64,000 nucleotides of DNA, from positions 186,001-250,000 of the forward strand of contig CAXVYS010000009.1 of assembly GCA_963422675.2 (NCBI GenBank), given 5' to 3'. The position numbers were made by a program, and so were the translations under genes. Positions 25,064-34,049 of the stretch are shown in pieces. The stretch is from UBA4416 sp963422675 (lineage in GTDB: Bacteria; Bacteroidota; Bacteroidia; B-17B0; Aurantibacillaceae). The notes under the pieces were generated by a model. It made no database searches. It was given only the letters and a program-made list of their open reading frames with translations, and was not told the DNA's origin. Positions within the stretch are counted from its first letter, which is position 1, and the number at the start of each line of letters is the position of its first letter.

Positions 25064-27505
25064 GTGCCCAAAGCCTTTTTTCCCCTAAAAAAATGTTCTC
25101 TAGTGCTTGTTGCACTGTTTTTGTCTTTCCATTTATTTTCACAAAATTTCATTAAGGGAATCGTTACAGATAGTATAGATGCCGGATTTCCGTTTGTAAA
25201 TATTGCGTTACTTAATGCAGGAGATAGTTCACATGTAAAAGGAACTATTAGTGATGAAACAGGAACCTATGAATTCAATAAGCTGAAGGCAGGGAACTAT
25301 ACATTAAAGTTTTTTTCAGTTGGATATGCGGAAACCTATAGCCTTCAATTTATGGTGGATAGTGCTTCTCAGCTTACGATGCCAAATGTGATCTTAAAAA
25401 CAACCGGTATAAACCTGAATGAAGTTTCGGTTACCTCCATGAAAAAAGTAGTGGAATTTAAAAATGGAATGACCATTTTAAATGTGGAGAACAGTATTAT
25501 GGCTTCCGGCAATACAGTGTTGGATGTTTTAAAAAGAATTCCGGGAGTTACCGTAGATAATAAAAATAATATTTCCATTGCAGGTAAGCAGGGTGTTAGA
25601 ATCATGATGGATGGCCGGATGCAGCAGTTTTCTATGGAACAAATCGTTTCTATGCTTAGTGCTATGACGGCCGACCAGGTTTCTAAAATTGAAGTGATGA
25701 AGAGCCCACCGGTGAAATATGATGCGGAAGGCAACGCGGGTATTATAAATATCGTTACCAAAAAAGTAAATACAAAAGGGTATAGTGGAAGTATAAGTTA
25801 CAATCCTGGTATGGGCCAACGGTTTGGGAATTCAATGTTTGGTACTCTGAATTTTAAATCAAATAAACTAACGGTGTTCAGTAATATTAACCCCATGTAC
25901 AAAACGTTTTACGATCGGTATGATTATCATAAAAGAGTGACTTACCAGGATCAAACAACTTTCTTTGACCATACAGGAGACCATGATAATTTACGTAAAT
26001 ATATTAGTGGGAAAATAGGAGCGGATTATGCGCTAACTAAAAAAACTACCATTGGTGCCTCAGTTGCTAATACCATTAATAACAGCGATGCTGTTGAACA
26101 TGGTTATGTGGAAATTGGCGGATATAATGATCTCGCATTTGATCATTATAAATATGTAACAGATGATAAAACGACGTGGAGCAATCCGTCATATAATTTT
26201 AATGCAGAACATAAGTTTGATACACTCGGAACTAATTTAAGTTTATCTATAGATTATGCTGATTTTAATAGCAAGTCGAACCGAAAAAGCGAATCTGTAT
26301 TTTTTAATAATGATAATACATATGCTAAACCACCACAGGTTTATCAATCAGATAATGATACAAAGATCAGCATCTTTACTCAAAAAATCGATTTCCAGAA
26401 ACATTTTAAATCTTCGTGGTTAATAGAAGCAGGAGGCAAAACAACCTTTGTAAATAATAATGCCGATTTTGTATTTAAACGCAAGGATGCCGTAACAGGC
26501 ATCTTTACAACAGATACAAGCTTTACAAATTTATACCACTATAAGGAAAATCTTATAGCAGGTTATATAAATTTCAGGAAAGAATTTAAGAAAGGAACTT
26601 TTGGCTTGGGTGTAAGGGCTGAGAATACGGAAATAACGGGCCATAATTTTACAAATGGATTTAAACTCACAAAAAGGTATTTAAATTTCTTTCCCAATGT
26701 ATCGTTTGATTATCAGTTAAGCAGTAAACACAACATTCAACTAAGTTATAACAGAAGATTGGACCGGCCGGATTATTCACAATTAAATCCCTTTAAACAC
26801 TTTGAAGATCAGTATGCTGTTGGCGCCGGAAACCCTTATCTTAACCCACAGTACAGCGATAATTTTGATTTTGTGCATGTATATAATGAATGGATAACAA
26901 ATAGTATTGGCTATGCTCATTTTACACAATTATTTTCCGGTATCTCTTATCAGAATGATAGCACTAAAGTAACCACTTTTACACAGATTAACCTGGATAA
27001 CAGTAATTACTATTACTATAATCTGTTTTTACAAAAGCAGCTCAAACAATGGTGGAATGCAGAGTTTTCGTTAAATGTGTATTACATGAATTATAAAAGT
27101 AAAATCAATTCGGCTTTATTAAATGTTAATACGCTGTCGTGTAATATTTATTTTAATAACGATTTTATTTTACCTAAAGATTTTAAAATTCAGGTAACAA
27201 TGCATTATAATGCACCAAACAGATCAGGCCCTAGCTATAATAAAGCTAATGGTAGTTGCGATTTTGGCATTAAGAAGGCATTGCTTAAAGGAAAATTTAA
27301 TATCATGTTTCAGTTTCTGGATATGTTTTATACTGACATTAGCAGATCTTTATATGATTTCGATAATCAATATTATACATTTAATTCGCGGGACGATACC
27401 CGGAGATTTCGATTGACTTTGAGCTATAAATTCGGTAAAATGAATATTCGTGTAAATGAAAAAAACAGTAATGAGCAGGAGAACGGCCGTTTAAAAAAAG
27501 ATTAA
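25064..27505 (+). CDS. TonB-dependent-receptor-like outer membrane beta-barrel protein
   Basis: An 813-aa exported protein. Seen: signal peptide ending FLSFHLFSQ; a carboxypeptidase-regulatory-like domain (about 27-115, IKGIVTDSIDAGFPFVNIALLNAGDSSHVKGTISDETGTYEF); a plug domain (about 120-225, TVLDVLKRIPGVTVDNKNNISIAGKQGVRIMMDGRM, then EVMKSPPVKYDAEGNAGIINIVTKK); and a large barrel with YNRRLDRPDYSQLNPF. This is the OMP_b-brl_3 type of TonB-dependent-receptor-like protein. No TonB box or SusD partner is seen, so substrate is unknown. It starts at a GTG; the nearby ATG is out of frame. Confidence 0.85.
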   Translation: MPKAFFPLKKCSLVLVALFLSFHLFSQNFIKGIVTDSIDAGFPFVNIALLNAGDSSHVKGTISDETGTYEFNKLKAGNYTLKFFSVGYAETYSLQFMVDSASQLTMPNVILKTTGINLNEVSVTSMKKVVEFKNGMTILNVENSIMASGNTVLDVLKRIPGVTVDNKNNISIAGKQGVRIMMDGRMQQFSMEQIVSMLSAMTADQVSKIEVMKSPPVKYDAEGNAGIINIVTKKVNTKGYSGSISYNPGMGQRFGNSMFGTLNFKSNKLTVFSNINPMYKTFYDRYDYHKRVTYQDQTTFFDHTGDHDNLRKYISGKIGADYALTKKTTIGASVANTINNSDAVEHGYVEIGGYNDLAFDHYKYVTDDKTTWSNPSYNFNAEHKFDTLGTNLSLSIDYADFNSKSNRKSESVFFNNDNTYAKPPQVYQSDNDTKISIFTQKIDFQKHFKSSWLIEAGGKTTFVNNNADFVFKRKDAVTGIFTTDTSFTNLYHYKENLIAGYINFRKEFKKGTFGLGVRAENTEITGHNFTNGFKLTKRYLNFFPNVSFDYQLSSKHNIQLSYNRRLDRPDYSQLNPFKHFEDQYAVGAGNPYLNPQYSDNFDFVHVYNEWITNSIGYAHFTQLFSGISYQNDSTKVTTFTQINLDNSNYYYYNLFLQKQLKQWWNAEFSLNVYYMNYKSKINSALLNVNTLSCNIYFNNDFILPKDFKIQVTMHYNAPNRSGPSYNKANGSCDFGIKKALLKGKFNIMFQFLDMFYTDISRSLYDFDNQYYTFNSRDDTRRFRLTLSYKFGKMNIRVNEKNSNEQENGRLKKD

Positions 27506-27507
27506 TT

Positions 27508-28140
27508 ATGAAAAAGTTTGCTACACTTATATCCTACCTCTTCCATCCATTGCTAATTGCTACTTATGGCTGTTTACTTGTGTTTTTCGGATTAACAAAC
27601 AGTATCTATTATATATTTACACCACTAAAATTAAAGCTGGTAATTACACTCACTGTGTTCGCGTTTACCTTTTTATTACCCGTATTAAACTTATTGATCT
27701 TATACAGGTTAAATTATGTTTCTTCTTTAAAATTAGAAGACAGGAAAGAACGGATCTTTCCTTTATTGATGACCTCACTGTGTTATTTCGGATTGTTTTA
27801 TATGGTGTATGATTTTAATATATGGCCCGCAGTTAAATTATTTATTTTGGGTGGTGGGATCTGTATTTTTTCTGCTGCTATTATTCATCTGTGGTGGCAA
27901 ATCAGTGCACATATGATTGGAGTAGGAGGGTTAATAGGGGTGTTGTTGTCTATGAGTTATTTTTTGCAACTGCCTTTGTTTACAGGCCTTTCAGTAGCTA
28001 TTTTGTTAGCCGGCATTATTGGATTTTCGCGTTTGTTTTTACAGGCACATTCTCAAAGCCAGGTATATGTAGGAGTTATTTTTGGATGTTTAGTGCAATT
28101 TTCCCTGTTTTTTTTAGCACAAAGCATTACATTTGTTTAG
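27508..28140 (+). CDS. PAP2-like integral membrane protein, degenerate phosphatase motif
   Basis: A 210-aa protein with about six membrane helices, 2 bp after the receptor gene. Seen: LKLEDRKERIFPLL (about 74-87), resembling PAP2 motif 1 (K-x6-RP), SAHMIGVGGLIG in the place of PSGH, and GFSRLFLQAHSQSQVYVG, which fits motif 3 SR-x5-H-x3-D except that the final Asp is Gln. It is therefore a divergent PAP2-like protein whose activity is doubtful. Lipid or undecaprenyl pyrophosphate as substrate would be speculation. Confidence 0.65.
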   Translation: MKKFATLISYLFHPLLIATYGCLLVFFGLTNSIYYIFTPLKLKLVITLTVFAFTFLLPVLNLLILYRLNYVSSLKLEDRKERIFPLLMTSLCYFGLFYMVYDFNIWPAVKLFILGGGICIFSAAIIHLWWQISAHMIGVGGLIGVLLSMSYFLQLPLFTGLSVAILLAGIIGFSRLFLQAHSQSQVYVGVIFGCLVQFSLFFLAQSITFV

Positions 28141-28152
28141 AGAAACGCATTC

Positions 28153-29166
28153 ATGAATTTAATAACAGGAGCAACAGGATTAATAGGAGCACACGTTGCC
28201 CTGGAATTATTACTTCAGAATAAACCGGTGGTTGCTATTAAAAGATCCGGTAGCGATCTTTCAAAAACCAAAAAATTATTCTCCTATTATACCTCTGATT
28301 TCGAGAACCTGTATAACCGTATCAAATGGATTGATGCCGATATCACCGACATTTATTCGTTACTTGATGCGCTGGATGGGATAGATCATGTATACCATTG
28401 CGCAGGCCATGTATCCTTTAATAGTAAGGATAGAAAACAGATGCACGATGTAAACGCAACGGGAACCGCTAATATTGTAAATGCCTGTATGGAGAGAAAG
28501 ACGAAAGCCTTATGCCATGTAAGTTCTATTGCTACTTTACAAAATCCTGATATTACCAAAAACATCAACGAATCGGTTTACTGGAAATCATCACCACAAG
28601 CCAGCGACTATGCTGTTAGTAAGTACAACGGCGAAAGAGAAGTGTGGCGTGGCATGGAAGAAGGATTACAGGCTGTGATCGTGAACCCGGGGGTTGTATT
28701 AGGTCCTGGTTTTTGGTATCAGAGTTCAGGTAAGCTCATTAGTACCTGTTATAAAGGAACTCCCTTTTATACTAACGGTTCAAGCGCTTCTGTTTCGGCA
28801 AAAGATGTGGCTGCCTGTATGGTACAATTAGTAGAAAAACAAGCATTTAATAAACGCTTTGTGTTAACCGAAAATAATTATTCCTTTAAAGAAATTTTAT
28901 CGCTTGTACACCTGGCTCTTGGAAAAAAAGCACCGACCCTGGAAGCAGGAAAAGTGTTGTTAACCCTTGGTAAATGGTTGGATAGTTTAAGAAGCAAGAT
29001 CACCGGAAAAGAACAAATCATTACAAATGCCACTGTGGTAGCAGGTTTAGAGAAAAACACCTTTAGTAATACCCGTATTAAAGAAACGCTTCAGTATCAG
29101 TTTATGCCTCTGGCAGAAACCGTAAACTTTGTGTGCAAGGCCTATTTAAATGATATTAAAAACTAA
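28153..29166 (+). CDS. NAD-dependent epimerase/dehydratase family protein (extended SDR)
   Basis: A 337-aa extended short-chain dehydrogenase. Seen: the nucleotide-binding GATGLIGAH at residues 6-14, DADITDIYSLLDALDGIDHVYHCAGHVSF, the active-site Ser (LCHVSSIATL), YAVSKYNGE (YxxxK) and VNPGVVLGPG. Related enzymes act on sugar nucleotides, dihydroflavonols or sterols, and the substrate cannot be told from this sequence. Starts 12 bp after the PAP2-like gene and ends 2 bp before the CapA-like gene, so the four genes from 25 kb to 30.4 kb look like one operon. Confidence 0.85.
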   Translation: MNLITGATGLIGAHVALELLLQNKPVVAIKRSGSDLSKTKKLFSYYTSDFENLYNRIKWIDADITDIYSLLDALDGIDHVYHCAGHVSFNSKDRKQMHDVNATGTANIVNACMERKTKALCHVSSIATLQNPDITKNINESVYWKSSPQASDYAVSKYNGEREVWRGMEEGLQAVIVNPGVVLGPGFWYQSSGKLISTCYKGTPFYTNGSSASVSAKDVAACMVQLVEKQAFNKRFVLTENNYSFKEILSLVHLALGKKAPTLEAGKVLLTLGKWLDSLRSKITGKEQIITNATVVAGLEKNTFSNTRIKETLQYQFMPLAETVNFVCKAYLNDIKN

Positions 29167-29168
29167 CA

Positions 29169-30404
29169 ATGTCTAAATTTTTATACTTCCTTTTTTTATC
29201 TGTAGTTGTTCTTTTATTAGGCAACACCTGTAAAACAAATCAAAAAAAAACACCCTCAGTTGCTGAAACTGCGCCGGTTGTGAAAACGCCTGTGATGAAA
29301 GCCCCTGCAACTGAAACGCCGGTAATAACCTACATTCCTGCACCAAAAGATTCGGTGGTGGATGTTACCATCAATTTAGTAGGCGATTTAATGTGCCATT
29401 TACCGCAAACCAATAATGCTAAATTAAGCTCCGGTGACTACGATTTTTCTCCGAGTTTTGAATACGTAAAACCTTATTTGCAGGATGCAGATTTAACTAT
29501 TGGTAACCTGGAAACTACTTTTGCAGGCATCAGCCAGCCTTATGCCGGTTATCCCGCCTTTAATTCACCCGATGCCTATTGTAAAGCCATTAAGGATGCC
29601 GGCTTCGACTTTTTGGTAACAGCTAATAATCATAGCATGGATACCCGTGAGGCAGGCTTATTACGAACCATTGATGTGATTAAAAAAAATAATTTAGGAT
29701 ATGCAGGAACTTATCTCGATCAAAAAGATCACGATTCTATTAGAATATTAACTATTAGAGGTGTGAGGGTTGCCATTCTTAATTATACCTATGGAACCAA
29801 TGGCTCTTACCCGGCAAAAGACCATACGTATATGCTCAATGTTATTGATTCCGCTGGGATTACTAACGCTGTTAAAGCCGCTAAGCAAAAGGGAGCTGAT
29901 CTTGTATTGGTATTCTATCATATGGGTTTGGAAAATGTAGTAGAACCTACCCAGTCACAAAAAGATGCGGCAAGATTTGCGATAGAAGCAGGCGCAACTC
30001 TTATAATTGGAGCACATCCGCATATGATTGGCCCAACAAAAACAATGTATTCACCTGCTATTAAAGATACGGTTTTTATAGCCTATTCGCTTGGTAATTT
30101 TTTATCCAATCAATATTGGAGATACACAGATGCTGGTGTAATTTTAAAGCTTACCATTCAAAAGAATTTTACAAAGAATGTAACTTCCTATAAGGCTGCC
30201 CATTATACACCTACATGGGTATACAGGGGAGATGGTACAAAAAAAATGCACATCGTGTTTCCATCAGAAATGGCAATAGATACTGCCGGTCTTCCCGATT
30301 TTATCAATGCATCGCATCGACAAAAAATGTTGGAAGCATTTAACGATACCCGGCAGATAGTTACAAAATACAACCCTTACATTTTACTTAAAACTGTAAA
30401 ATAG
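29169..30404 (+). CDS. CapA-family lipoprotein (metallophosphatase-like PGA_cap domain)
   Basis: A 411-aa predicted lipoprotein. The signal ends in VVVLLLGNTC, giving an acylated Cys near residue 21, followed by a Lys/Thr/Pro-rich linker (TPVMKAPATETP). The main domain shows the CapA pattern: INLVGDLMCH, LTIGNLETTFAG, FLVTANNHSMD, ILNYTYGTNG, VFYHMG and LIIGAHPHMIG. CapA homologues function in poly-gamma-glutamate capsule synthesis, but many family members lie outside capsule loci. No capB/capC is adjacent, so a capsule role is not supported. Confidence 0.85.
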   Translation: MSKFLYFLFLSVVVLLLGNTCKTNQKKTPSVAETAPVVKTPVMKAPATETPVITYIPAPKDSVVDVTINLVGDLMCHLPQTNNAKLSSGDYDFSPSFEYVKPYLQDADLTIGNLETTFAGISQPYAGYPAFNSPDAYCKAIKDAGFDFLVTANNHSMDTREAGLLRTIDVIKKNNLGYAGTYLDQKDHDSIRILTIRGVRVAILNYTYGTNGSYPAKDHTYMLNVIDSAGITNAVKAAKQKGADLVLVFYHMGLENVVEPTQSQKDAARFAIEAGATLIIGAHPHMIGPTKTMYSPAIKDTVFIAYSLGNFLSNQYWRYTDAGVILKLTIQKNFTKNVTSYKAAHYTPTWVYRGDGTKKMHIVFPSEMAIDTAGLPDFINASHRQKMLEAFNDTRQIVTKYNPYILLKTVK

Positions 30405-30442
30405 CTGAAATTTTAACATTTCAAAAAAAAGATGAAAAAAAT

Positions 30443-30472
30443 TTTGTATAACAACAGAAAGCTGTATCTTAG
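30443..30472 (+). promoter_or_regulatory. Promoter of the deoxynucleoside kinase gene
   Basis: TTTG at 30443-30446, 18-bp spacer, TATCTTAG at 30465-30472 (one mismatch to TAnnTTTG), 35 bp before the ATG at 30508. Confidence 0.55.
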
Positions 30473-30507
30473 TATATTATAAACTGATAATTTTTTAGAA
30501 GAGATTT

Positions 30508-31125
30508 ATGCACATAGCAATTGCCGGAAATATCGGTTCAGGAAAAACAACATTAACATCATTACTGGCTAAACATTATAAATGGACCCCTCATTATGAG
30601 GATGCTGACGATAACCCTTATTTGAACGATTTTTACGATGATATGCAGCGTTGGTCATTTAATTTACAGGTTTATTTCTTAAATTCCCGTTTTGGTCAGG
30701 TTCAGGAGATACGAAAAGGCAAGCAAAAAGTGGTTCAGGATAGGACAATTTACGAAGATGCCTATATTTTTGCACCGAATTTGCATGCTATGGGGCTAAT
30801 GACGTCCCGTGATTACGAAAACTATTTTAATTTGTTCAAATTAATGGATAGCCTTGTAAAAGCGCCTGATTTGATCATTTATTTAAGGGCTTCAGTGCCA
30901 ACATTGGTAAAACAGATACAAAAACGAGGGAGAGATTATGAAAACTCCATCCGTTTGGACTATTTAAAAAGATTGAATGAACGTTATGAAGCGTGGATCA
31001 CGACCTACGAGGGCGGGAAATTGTTAATTGTGGATATTGATGAGATCAATTTTTCTGAAAATAAGGAAGATTTGGGCAAAGTTCTAAGAATGATTGATGC
31101 AGAAGTAAACGGTTTATTTAAATAA
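30508..31125 (+). CDS. Deoxynucleoside kinase (dAK/dGK family)
   Basis: A 205-aa cytoplasmic salvage kinase phosphorylating deoxynucleosides. Seen: P-loop IAGNIGSGKTTL at 4-15, the substrate-site ED...NPYL segment (about 31-40), QDRTIYEDAYIFA (the DR motif with the base-contacting region, about 76-88), and IYLRASVPTLVKQIQKRGRDYE (LID region). Length and motifs match the dNK/Dck/Dgk family; whether it prefers dA, dG or pyrimidines cannot be read from the sequence. It has its own promoter and precedes the SiaB-like gene by 5 bp. Confidence 0.9.
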   Translation: MHIAIAGNIGSGKTTLTSLLAKHYKWTPHYEDADDNPYLNDFYDDMQRWSFNLQVYFLNSRFGQVQEIRKGKQKVVQDRTIYEDAYIFAPNLHAMGLMTSRDYENYFNLFKLMDSLVKAPDLIIYLRASVPTLVKQIQKRGRDYENSIRLDYLKRLNERYEAWITTYEGGKLLIVDIDEINFSENKEDLGKVLRMIDAEVNGLFK

Positions 31126-31130
31126 GATAT

Positions 31131-31706
31131 TTGAGCACAGGTCTAAATAACGAAAAAGAGTTTGTTCACGAGCAATTTGAACACTTGCTTAGCTCTTATA
31201 TGCAGGATCAAACGGTTCTATTATCTCACTATGGGGAACTGTCTCAAAGCGTTATTTCTAATTTAGAGGAAACTGTGGAGGCAAAAGTCTCTGAATTGGA
31301 AATCCCTAAAGGGCCTCTAAAAAAAATCTTCTTTATTAGTGTTGAAACACTTCAAAATATGCTTATTCACGGGCATAAAAATAATCAGGGACACCAACAT
31401 AACTTTTTTATTCTTATCAAAAACGGGATAAAAATGAACGTGGTTTCTGCCAATTTAGTCACTAATACCTCTATTCCGGCTTTAGAAAAACAGATTAATA
31501 CTATTAATTCATTTGACGATGAAAAAGCGTTAAAAGCGTATTATTTGGAGCACCTGGAAAACAATACGATGAGTGATAAAGGTGGCGCAGGCCTTGGTTT
31601 TATTACAATTGGCATGAAAAGCGGGAATAAACTAAAAGTTGATTTTCAAAAAATAAATGACCAATTCTCTTTATTTACACTGACCTCAAGTGTAAGTTTA
31701 AGCTAG
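31131..31706 (+). CDS. SiaB-like histidine-kinase-fold ATPase protein (DUF6272-like)
   Basis: A 191-aa protein without signal peptide. Seen: VETLQNMLIHGHKNN (about 74-88), a GHKL N-box in which Glu and Asn are kept, and SDKGGAGLGFITIGMKSG (about 147-164), a G-box. This matches small SiaB-type anti-sigma/kinase-like proteins (SiaB of Pseudomonas aeruginosa acts on an antagonist protein, SiaC). No SiaA phosphatase or SiaC partner is adjacent, so partners are unknown. The start is a TTG at 31131, five bases after the kinase gene; the first in-frame ATG would remove 23 residues. The 3' end overlaps the convergent amidohydrolase gene by 9 bp. Confidence 0.7.
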   Translation: MSTGLNNEKEFVHEQFEHLLSSYMQDQTVLLSHYGELSQSVISNLEETVEAKVSELEIPKGPLKKIFFISVETLQNMLIHGHKNNQGHQHNFFILIKNGIKMNVVSANLVTNTSIPALEKQINTINSFDDEKALKAYYLEHLENNTMSDKGGAGLGFITIGMKSGNKLKVDFQKINDQFSLFTLTSSVSLS

Positions 31707-32858
31707 TTTTTTCACTGAAAAGGCTCCCGTTTTATTCTCAATCACATTTATTCCGGGTTTTTTATGTTTTCCTAATAAGCCCATGTTATGTTCAATCCCT
31801 AAAAATTCGGCGCCGTTAAACGTAGCGGCCTGTAATAAGAGCTGTAAAGGGAGTTCTGGCTGATGAACTATTAAGCAGTTGATCTCATCCATAACAGACA
31901 GTCCTGAGTTACTGGCCAGGCTATCTGTACCAAGCGTTAAGGTGCAATGCCGGGAGCGAAGTAATTCCACATCCGGCAAGGTATTTTCAATATAGAGGTT
32001 TGCATGCGGGCATAAGCACCAGTATAGCCTGTTATGGGTACTTTGTGCGGCAGTAATGTCTTCTTTACCTGTAAACGTATTATGAACCAGCAAAGTTTGA
32101 ACTCCTGTGTTAAAAGCAGGAATAACGGTTTGTAAACTGCTTTTTCCGGTGGCTTCAAAGTAGGAAATGGGTATGCCAATAGTATCGTAAAGTCGTATAT
32201 AATCGCCTGTTTTCTGTTCAAAAAAAAGGTTTTCAGCCTTGCTTTCCTGGTTATGCATACTGGTAGGCTTTTCCTGAGCATAACAGTTATCTGTTATTTT
32301 CCGGATTAACTCCGGTGAACTGCTATAAGGAGCGTGGGGGGCTAAAGAAGCCGATAGCTTGTTTTTTTCAAATTCAAGCAGCGTTGCTTTTCCGGTATCA
32401 AAAATGAGATCGGCCCGTTCAGGATTTAAACCAATCAATTCCACAAAAGTGTGATAATACAAGGCTGAATGTTTCTTTACTTCTACCGAGAGAGGGATGT
32501 TACTAATGTCTCCAACGGCTACAATACCCTGCTCCTGCATCAGTTTATCGGCTTGCTGCATGCACTCCAGTTGAACTTCAACCGGAGCCGTATTTCGGTG
32601 TTTCATAATACCCAGGCCAAAATCAACAATGCCCGTATGGCGGTTAATGGTATCTTTTAAATGGCTGAGTTCTAAATGGCAATGTGTATTTATAAACCCG
32701 GGGGTCAGTATGCCATCAAAATGTTCAATCTTGGTGTTATCAATGCTTTCAGGGGATATTACGTCTTCAATGGTGCCATCCTGCTTTACCACTAAAACGG
32801 TGTTATCTTTTAAGAACTCTTTCCCCGAAAAAACCTGTGACCCTGTTATGAAACGCAT
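31698..32858 (-). CDS. Amidohydrolase family protein (deaminase-like)
   Basis: A 386-aa metal-dependent hydrolase of the ATZ/TRZ/aminofutalosine-deaminase-like group. Seen: GILTPGFINTHCHLELSHLK (HxH metal ligands plus HLELS), GIVAVGDISN, SLAPHAPYSSSPELI, SMHNQESKAEN, TLLVHNTFTG and LTLGTDSLASNSGLSVMDE (the late metal-binding Asp). Closest known groups deaminate adenosine-like compounds; 6-amino-6-deoxyfutalosine in menaquinone synthesis is one possibility, but no mqn gene is nearby. ATG at 32858 is used; the two-codon-longer TTG start overlaps a -7 box. Confidence 0.8.
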   Translation of the reverse strand: MRFITGSQVFSGKEFLKDNTVLVVKQDGTIEDVISPESIDNTKIEHFDGILTPGFINTHCHLELSHLKDTINRHTGIVDFGLGIMKHRNTAPVEVQLECMQQADKLMQEQGIVAVGDISNIPLSVEVKKHSALYYHTFVELIGLNPERADLIFDTGKATLLEFEKNKLSASLAPHAPYSSSPELIRKITDNCYAQEKPTSMHNQESKAENLFFEQKTGDYIRLYDTIGIPISYFEATGKSSLQTVIPAFNTGVQTLLVHNTFTGKEDITAAQSTHNRLYWCLCPHANLYIENTLPDVELLRSRHCTLTLGTDSLASNSGLSVMDEINCLIVHQPELPLQLLLQAATFNGAEFLGIEHNMGLLGKHKKPGINVIENKTGAFSVKKLA

Positions 32859-32861
32859 TTT

Positions 32862-32869
32862 CAAATTTA
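32862..32869 (-). promoter_or_regulatory. -7 promoter box of the amidohydrolase gene
   Basis: TAAATTTG on the minus strand, matching TAnnTTTG, with only 3 bp between its final G and the ATG at 32858. The transcript would begin at or very near the start codon. Confidence 0.45.
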
Positions 32870-32916
32870 ATAACTATTATTTAGATGAAAGAGAAATCAA
32901 ATTGGGTATTTATGGA

Positions 32917-32924
32917 TAACTTTG
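32917..32924 (+). promoter_or_regulatory. -7 promoter box of rlmN
   Basis: TAACTTTG, perfect TAnnTTTG, ending 4 bp before the rlmN ATG at 32929. Divergent to the amidohydrolase box at 32862-32869; both genes share the 70-bp region between them. Confidence 0.55.
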
Positions 32925-32928
32925 TTCC

Positions 32929-33990
32929 ATGTTAACAAAAAAGGACATACGCGCTTTAAGTGAGACAGAGCTTACCGAAATTCTTAAGGAAAAAGGGGAA
33001 GCAAAATTTCGGGCGAAGCAGGTTTATGAATGGCTTTGGAAAAAGACTGCTCATAACTTTGACGATATGTCGAACCTTTCGAAACCGTTAAGAGATTGGT
33101 TAAACGAAACGTTTGTGATCAATGCCGTATCGGTAAGTGATATGCAGGTGAGTAGCGATAGAACCATTAAATGTGCCATGAAGCTTTCGGATGGTAATGT
33201 AGTGGAAAGTGTATTGATTCCTACAAAAACACGCATGACGGCTTGTATCTCTTCGCAGGTTGGTTGTAGTTTAACCTGCAAATTTTGTGCTACGGGAAAA
33301 TTAAAACGCTTACGTAATTTAAATGCAGACGAAATTTATGACCAGGTGGCATTGGTGAAAAATTTAGCTGAAACCAAATACCAACAGGCTCTTACCAATA
33401 TTGTATATATGGGTATGGGAGAGCCTTTATTGAATTACGCGGAAACCATTCGTTCGGTAGATAGAATTACATCGCCTGATGGGTTAGGAATGAGCCCAAG
33501 CCGTATTACCGTTAGTACGGCAGGCATTGCTAAAATGATTATGAAGTTGGGGGATGATAAAGTGAAATTTAATCTGGCACTTTCTTTACATGCCGCTAAT
33601 GATGAAAAGCGGAATCATATTATGCCAATCAATGAAACAAATTCTTTGGACAACTTAGAAGAAGCATTGAATTATTTTTATGAAAAAACAGGTTCGCGTG
33701 TTACGTTCGAATATATCGTCTTTAAAGATTTTAATGATGGTATTCAGGATGCGCGTGAACTAGCGGACTTCTGTAAAAGAACGACCGCCAAAGTAAATAT
33801 TATCGAATACAATCCTATTGATGATGGAGAGTTTAAACAAACAACTCCCGAACGATTAGAAGCTTTTGTAAAGCATCTGGAAAGCAGAGGCATTATTGTA
33901 AATGTGCGACGTAGTAGAGGAAAAGACATTGATGCTGCTTGTGGCCAGTTAGTTAATAAAAATAAAACCGCTCAACCGGTTTTTAAATAA
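32929..33990 (+). CDS. rlmN: Dual-specificity RNA methyltransferase RlmN
   Basis: Radical-SAM enzyme methylating C2 of adenosine 2503 in 23S rRNA and A37 in some tRNAs. Seen: ALSETELTEILKEKGEAKFRAKQVYEWLWKK at the N terminus, the cluster motif CSLTCKFCATG (CxxxCxxC), IVYMGMGEPLLNY, LSLHAANDEKRN, and near the C terminus VRRSRGKDIDAACGQL with the Cys that takes the methyl group. At 353 aa the length is standard. It is divergent from the amidohydrolase gene. Confidence 0.97.
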   Translation: MLTKKDIRALSETELTEILKEKGEAKFRAKQVYEWLWKKTAHNFDDMSNLSKPLRDWLNETFVINAVSVSDMQVSSDRTIKCAMKLSDGNVVESVLIPTKTRMTACISSQVGCSLTCKFCATGKLKRLRNLNADEIYDQVALVKNLAETKYQQALTNIVYMGMGEPLLNYAETIRSVDRITSPDGLGMSPSRITVSTAGIAKMIMKLGDDKVKFNLALSLHAANDEKRNHIMPINETNSLDNLEEALNYFYEKTGSRVTFEYIVFKDFNDGIQDARELADFCKRTTAKVNIIEYNPIDDGEFKQTTPERLEAFVKHLESRGIIVNVRRSRGKDIDAACGQLVNKNKTAQPVFK

Positions 33991-34049
33991 GCAAAAACTA
34001 AAGCTTTTTTACTTCTTCATTTAATCCTATATTTACGCTACTTTTTATA

